A DNA stretch of 9,029 nucleotides. Source: Nitrospirota bacterium (GTDB lineage: Bacteria; Nitrospirota; Thermodesulfovibrionia; Thermodesulfovibrionales; UBA6898). The position numbers and the translations under genes are program-made. Shown here in pieces: positions 6,021 to 9,029 of this stretch (within the stretch, counting starts at the first letter, position 1; each line of letters starts with the position of its first letter). The notes beneath the pieces were generated by a model. The model saw only the letters and a program-made list of their open reading frames with translations, was not told where the DNA came from and ran no database searches. The DNA lies in contig JAOUFP010000086.1 of the NCBI GenBank assembly GCA_029858145.1, positions 1-9,029 on the forward strand. Direction: 5' to 3'.

Positions 6021-6033
6021 AGCTGAAAATCAG
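5998..6033 (-). terminator. Possible weak terminator / pyrimidine tract after ccdA
   Basis: On the minus strand a short hairpin CTGA-TTT-TCAG (6033-6023) spans the ccdA stop codon. It is followed by about 25 almost pure pyrimidines in GAAA-type repeat units (CTTT on this strand). A 4-bp stem is too weak for a confident intrinsic terminator; the tract could act in factor-dependent termination instead. Confidence 0.25.
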
Positions 6034-6752
6034 AAATTAATGCCGATGTCAGGGAACAAGGCGGTGAGCTGGCGCACGTTGTTCGTCAGCAGCAGTATGC
6101 CGAAGATGATCAGCAGCAGGCCGCTCGCTATCATGATCCCCCGCATATATTTGCGGATCTTCCCTGAGTAGCTGAGGAATGAGTTGAACATGAGCGATGA
6201 AAGAAAGAAAGGAAGCGCGAGTCCGAAAGAATAAACAGCGAGGAGTTTAAACCCGTAGACTGCGGAGGCCTTTGAACTCGCATAGACCAGAATCGTCCCG
6301 AGTATCGGGCCGATGCAGGGAGTCCATGCGGCAGCGAAGGTCATTCCTACAAAAAAAGTGCCGATATAGCCCGCGGGCTTTCCGGTAAGATGAAACTTTC
6401 TCTCCCTGGTCAGGAAGTCCAGCTTCAGCATGCCCGAAACAAACAGGCCGAAAAAAATGACCAGGATTCCGCCGATAATCCGTATGTAATCCTGGTATTC
6501 AAAGAGAAACCTTCCAACGACAGAAGACGATGCTCCCAACGCGATGAAGATGAGTGAAAAACCGCTGATGAAGGCGAGGGAATTCGTAATGGTGAGATAG
6601 CGTATCCTCTTTCTGTCGGCACTGCTTTTCAGGTCCTCGAATGATACGCCCGTTATAAATGAAATATAGGACGGCACCAGAGGAAGAACACAGGGAGAAA
6701 GGAAAGACAGCACGCCCGCAAGAAAGGCGAGCGAAAAAGATACATCTTTCAT
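6030..6752 (-). CDS. ccdA: CcdA-type cytochrome c biogenesis / thiol-disulfide transmembrane protein
   Basis: The 240-residue integral membrane protein belongs to the CcdA/DsbD family, which moves reducing equivalents from cytoplasmic thioredoxin across the membrane to keep apocytochrome c (CXXCH) or other extracytoplasmic thiols reduced. The two redox cysteines lie in the signature motifs SPCVLPLVP (19-27, Cys21) and AAWTPCIGPILG (141-152, Cys146). Six membrane segments are apparent near 6-30, 55-77, 87-107, 127-150, 164-186 and 203-223. Length fits CcdA and not full DsbD, so the thioredoxin-like end domains are absent. Its ATG overlaps the mogA stop as ATGA (6749-6752), with AAGGGA about 7 nt upstream, so translation is probably coupled. 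Its neighbours do not contain cytochrome c synthase genes; the client could be the cytochrome c at 878-1237 or others elsewhere. Confidence 0.9.
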   Translation of the reverse strand: MKDVSFSLAFLAGVLSFLSPCVLPLVPSYISFITGVSFEDLKSSADRKRIRYLTITNSLAFISGFSLIFIALGASSSVVGRFLFEYQDYIRIIGGILVIFFGLFVSGMLKLDFLTRERKFHLTGKPAGYIGTFFVGMTFAAAWTPCIGPILGTILVYASSKASAVYGFKLLAVYSFGLALPFFLSSLMFNSFLSYSGKIRKYMRGIMIASGLLLIIFGILLLTNNVRQLTALFPDIGINF

Positions 6753-7249
6753 CGCTGCATCCCTTCCCGCACCGCGCAGTCCCCGGTGCCGCCTTTGATC
6801 TTTTCTACCGCGTGAGGGATAACATCCATGATCGCCTCAAGGCCTTCCCTCACCGCCTTCGGACTGCCCGGAAGGTTTATGATCAGGGTATTTCCCCTGA
6901 CCCCTGCCACAGCCCTCGAAAGCATCGCCCGCTTCGTCTTGTGAAGCCCTGCCGAGCGCATCGCCTCAGCGATGCCCGGAATCTCTTTATCGATCACTTC
7001 CCGTGTCGCCTCAGGAGTGACGTCACGGGGTGAAAGGCCTGTGCCTCCGGTAGTCAAAACAAGGTCCACTTTTTTACTGTAAGCGATCAGCTTTTCCTTT
7101 ATCAAATCTTTTTCGTCAGGGATAACTTCATAACATTCAATGGCAGCGCCTATCCCTGCAATCATCTCCCCGATGAGCGGACCGGCAAGGTCTTCGCGCT
7201 CTCCCGCTGATCCCTTGTCGCTGAGTGTCAGAATGGCAGCGGAAATCAT
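6749..7249 (-). CDS. mogA: Molybdopterin adenylyltransferase (MogA/MoaB family)
   Basis: The 166-residue cytoplasmic enzyme adenylylates molybdopterin with ATP, the step before metal insertion in molybdenum (or tungsten) cofactor synthesis. Family motifs are VIPDE (42-46), TTGGTGLSPRDVTPEAT (66-82) and INLPGSPKAV (124-133). Asp45 and Asp76 fall where E. coli MogA has its two functionally important aspartates. The frame stays open upstream to 7333, but the start is placed at Met 7249: the protein then begins MISAAILTLSDKGSAGERED as family members do, GAGG lies 7 nt upstream, and the ATG forms an ATGA overlap with the MOSC stop. The gene also overlaps ccdA by ATGA. MogA and MoaB paralogues cannot be separated by eye; the symbol reflects the family. 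Confidence 0.87.
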   Translation of the reverse strand: MISAAILTLSDKGSAGEREDLAGPLIGEMIAGIGAAIECYEVIPDEKDLIKEKLIAYSKKVDLVLTTGGTGLSPRDVTPEATREVIDKEIPGIAEAMRSAGLHKTKRAMLSRAVAGVRGNTLIINLPGSPKAVREGLEAIMDVIPHAVEKIKGGTGDCAVREGMQR

Positions 7250-7686
7250 GCGACAACCTCTACCACATCTCCAACTCTGAGCCTGCCGCCTTTGATGACC
7301 CTGATGAATATCCCCTCTTTGGGCATGACACAATCACCGGCCTGATAATAGATGGCGCAACGGGTGTGACATTCCTTCCCTATCTGGCTCACCTCTCCGA
7401 CAACAGTTCCGCCGATGTTTATTTTCGTTCCAAGAGGGAGTGAGACCAGGTCGAGGCCTTCGGTAGTGATATTCTCGGCAAAGTCGCCCGGGTTCACATC
7501 AAGCCCCATATCCCGCATCTTTTCTATGCTCTCCCGTGCGAGAAGACTGACCTGTCGGTGCCATTCCGAAGATGCATGGGCATCGCCTTCGATCCCGTAA
7601 TCAGCCTTCAGGAGCACCTCATCGACAGGCTTTTTTCTGACGCCCTTTTTGTCGCTTATGTTGAGCGAGACTACCTTACCCCTCAT
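7246..7686 (-). CDS. MOSC domain-containing protein
   Basis: The 146-residue product is a stand-alone MOSC (molybdenum cofactor sulfurase C-terminal) domain, beginning MRGKVVSLNISDKKGVRKKP. Typical marks are GIEGDAHA (31-38, numbered from this start), HRQVSLL, NITTEGLDL (72-80) and GKECHTRCAIYY..GDCVMPKEGIF with Cys106, Cys110 and Cys119, of which one is the conserved sulfur-carrying candidate of MOSC proteins. It probably handles or transfers sulfur to molybdenum cofactor, or binds the cofactor. An in-frame ATG at 7734 would add 16 residues, but only the ATG at 7686 has a good ribosome binding site (GGGGAG, 6-nt spacing). Its stop overlaps mogA by ATGA, so the two are translationally coupled. 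This pairing occurs in other anaerobes, sometimes as a gene fusion. The exact biochemical role of this small MOSC class is not settled. Confidence 0.87.
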   Translation of the reverse strand: MRGKVVSLNISDKKGVRKKPVDEVLLKADYGIEGDAHASSEWHRQVSLLARESIEKMRDMGLDVNPGDFAENITTEGLDLVSLPLGTKINIGGTVVGEVSQIGKECHTRCAIYYQAGDCVMPKEGIFIRVIKGGRLRVGDVVEVVA

Positions 7687-7692
7687 GATGAT

Positions 7693-7698
7693 CTCCCC
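7693..7698 (-). promoter_or_regulatory. Ribosome binding site that sets the MOSC gene start
   Basis: GGGGAG on the minus strand lies 6 nt before ATG 7686. The alternative in-frame ATG at 7734 has only a poorly spaced AGGG three bases upstream, so the shorter protein is preferred. Confidence 0.6.
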
Positions 7699-7777
7699 AT
7701 GCAGGTTATCCGGAAACTGTGCATGTCCTGCCATGAACCCTTTTTAAAAGGCTTTCTCGGTTTGAACCGGCTACCGT

Positions 7778-9029
7778 CTATGTCCCTGCTTCCCAGCTCT
7801 GGAGGTACTTCTTCTGCGCAGGGGTCAGCACGTCTATTTTTATGCCCATGGCCTTGAGCTTCAGCCGTGCTATTTCCTGGTCTATCTTTTCAGGGACACT
7901 GTAGACCTTCTTTTCGAGCTTTTTGCAGTTCTTCGCCATATATTCTGCGCATAACGCCTGATTGGCAAAACTCATATCCATAACAGCAGACGGATGGCCC
8001 TCTGCAGCAGCAAGGTTTATCAGCCGGCCCTCGCCGAGCAGGTATATCCTCCTGTTATTCTTCAACGTGTACTCTTCGACAAAATCCCTTATCGCCCTTC
8101 TTGATTTTGCGGCCTTTTTCAGCTCATCTATCGATATCTCGACATTGAAATGGCCGGAGTTGCAGAAGATCGCGCCGTCTTTCATGAGCGTAAAGCATTC
8201 CTTGTAGATGACATCAATATCACCGGTAGCGGTGACAAATATGTCGCCGATTTTCGCGGCTTCCTTCATCGGCATGACGTCGAACCCGTCCATCGTTGCC
8301 TCGAGGCCGCGGAGCGGATCGACCTCTGTGACAACCACCTTCGCCCCCATTCCTTTCGCCCTCATGGCGATCCCCTTGCTGCACCAGCCGTACCCGGCAA
8401 TCACAAATACCGAACCTGCAATGAGCCTGTTCGTGGCCCTGAGTATGCCGTCGAGGGTGGACTGGCCTGTGCCGTAGCGGTTGTCGAACATATATTTCGT
8501 GTATGCGTCGTTGACCGCCACAATCGGATATTCGAGCACCCCCTTCTCAGCCATAGCCCTGAGCCGTATGACCCCGGTGGTCGTTTCTTCCGTCCCGCCG
8601 ACAATCTCCTTCAGGAGTTCTCTCCTTTTTGTATGGATCACCGATACGAGATCAGCACCGTCATCCATCGTGATATTCGGCATGAAGGAAAGCGCATCCA
8701 TGATGTGCCTGTAATAGGTCTTGTTGTCTTCCCCTTTTATCGCAAAGACGGGAATACCTGAATTCTTGACCAGGGAAGCGGCAACATCGTCCTGGGTACT
8801 GAGCGGGTTTGAAGCGCAGAGCGCGACGTCTGCTCCCCCTGCCTTCAGCGTCTCCATAAGGTTCGCCGTCTCCGTAGTTACATGAAGACAGGCAGCGAGT
8901 TTCAGCCCTTTTAACGGTTTCTCTTTCCTGAAACGCTCGTTGATGCTCTTCAGAACAGGCATCTCTTTCGCAGCCCATTCGATCCTCAGAGCGCCCTTTT
9001 TCGCAAGATTTATATCCTTTATGTCATGC
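7778..9029 (-). CDS. ahcY: Adenosylhomocysteinase (S-adenosylhomocysteine hydrolase), start outside window
   Basis: This NAD-dependent enzyme splits S-adenosylhomocysteine into adenosine and homocysteine, keeping the methyl cycle running. An ATG at 8962 is not the true start: the frame stays open to the window edge and encodes HDIKDINLAKKGALRIEWAAKE, a normal family N-terminus, so the gene continues past 9029. About 416 residues are visible. Motifs from the visible end are HVTTETANL (near 49), ALCASNPLSTQDDVAA, DDGADL (about 122-127), GGTEETTTG (about 144-152), VNDAYTKYMFDNRYGTGQS with the catalytic Lys and Asp (about 178 and 182), the NAD loop VIAGYGWCSKG, and EVDPLRGLEATMDGF. It ends PAQKKYLQSWEAGT, without the C-terminal Lys/Tyr tail and without the internal insertion of the longer bacterial and eukaryotic forms, like the short enzymes of thermophiles and anaerobes. 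The MOSC gene starts 91 bp downstream. Confidence 0.93.
   Translation of the reverse strand, partial: HDIKDINLAKKGALRIEWAAKEMPVLKSINERFRKEKPLKGLKLAACLHVTTETANLMETLKAGGADVALCASNPLSTQDDVAASLVKNSGIPVFAIKGEDNKTYYRHIMDALSFMPNITMDDGADLVSVIHTKRRELLKEIVGGTEETTTGVIRLRAMAEKGVLEYPIVAVNDAYTKYMFDNRYGTGQSTLDGILRATNRLIAGSVFVIAGYGWCSKGIAMRAKGMGAKVVVTEVDPLRGLEATMDGFDVMPMKEAAKIGDIFVTATGDIDVIYKECFTLMKDGAIFCNSGHFNVEISIDELKKAAKSRRAIRDFVEEYTLKNNRRIYLLGEGRLINLAAAEGHPSAVMDMSFANQALCAEYMAKNCKKLEKKVYSVPEKIDQEIARLKLKAMGIKIDVLTPAQKKYLQSWEAGT

Noticed and set aside
7250..7333. N-terminal extension of MogA (28 residues) and of MOSC (16 residues, 7687-7734)
   Set aside because: The extensions have no family resemblance, and the downstream ATGs have better ribosome binding sites; for mogA the downstream start also forms an ATGA overlap.
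7741..7769. Inverted repeat CGGTT/AACCG and an AAAAGG/CCTTTT stretch between ahcY and the MOSC gene
   Set aside because: Stems are short and there is no T-run after the hairpin on the minus strand. The sequence GGTTCAAACC recalls a tRNA T-arm, but no acceptor or anticodon arm accompanies it.
1..9029. CRISPR array, tRNA/rRNA genes, insertion sequence or prophage genes
   Set aside because: No regularly spaced repeats, no tRNA-like cloverleaf, no transposase, integrase or phage motif was found on either strand.

Overview
The window looks like chromosomal DNA of an anaerobic bacterium that uses the tetrahydrofolate (methyl) branch of the Wood-Ljungdahl pathway and makes c-type cytochromes and molybdenum or tungsten enzymes. 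A lineage such as Nitrospirota (Thermodesulfovibrionia-like) or Desulfobacterota would fit. This is inferred from gene content only; no marker gene is present to fix the taxon.

Layout. Positions 1-270 hold the 3' end of a plus-strand alpha/beta hydrolase related to proline iminopeptidases. It is followed 12 bases later by a 60-bp imperfect palindrome (283-342) with the layout of an integron attC site (59-base element), so this end of the window is probably an acquired gene cassette. From about 343 to 870 the DNA is AT-richer and holds one small minus-strand ORF (560-718, 52 aa, ribbon-helix-helix-like). A secreted single-heme cytochrome c (878-1237, minus) follows with its own promoter. About 490 bp without a recognisable gene then lead to a strong terminator at 1779-1808.

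Core. A three-gene minus-strand operon runs from 5666 to 1834. It encodes a 700-aa flavin/iron-sulfur oxidoreductase (GltD/NfnB-like module + two [4Fe-4S] ferredoxin motifs + MvhD/FlpD-like C-terminus), then MetV, then MetF (methylene-tetrahydrofolate reductase). The gaps are 36 and 17 bp. The simplest reading is a methylene-THF reductase complex whose electron-input module is one fused polypeptide, instead of the separate HdrABC-MvhD or RnfC2 subunits known from some acetogens. This is the most interesting feature of the window.

Right end. A second minus-strand run encodes adenosylhomocysteinase (ahcY, cut by the window edge), a MOSC-domain protein, a MogA/MoaB-type molybdopterin adenylyltransferase and a CcdA-type thiol-disulfide transporter. 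MOSC/mogA and mogA/ccdA each overlap by ATGA, so they are probably translationally coupled. Together the genes cover one-carbon flow (MetVF), the methyl cycle (AhcY), molybdenum cofactor handling (MogA, MOSC) and cytochrome c maturation (CcdA).
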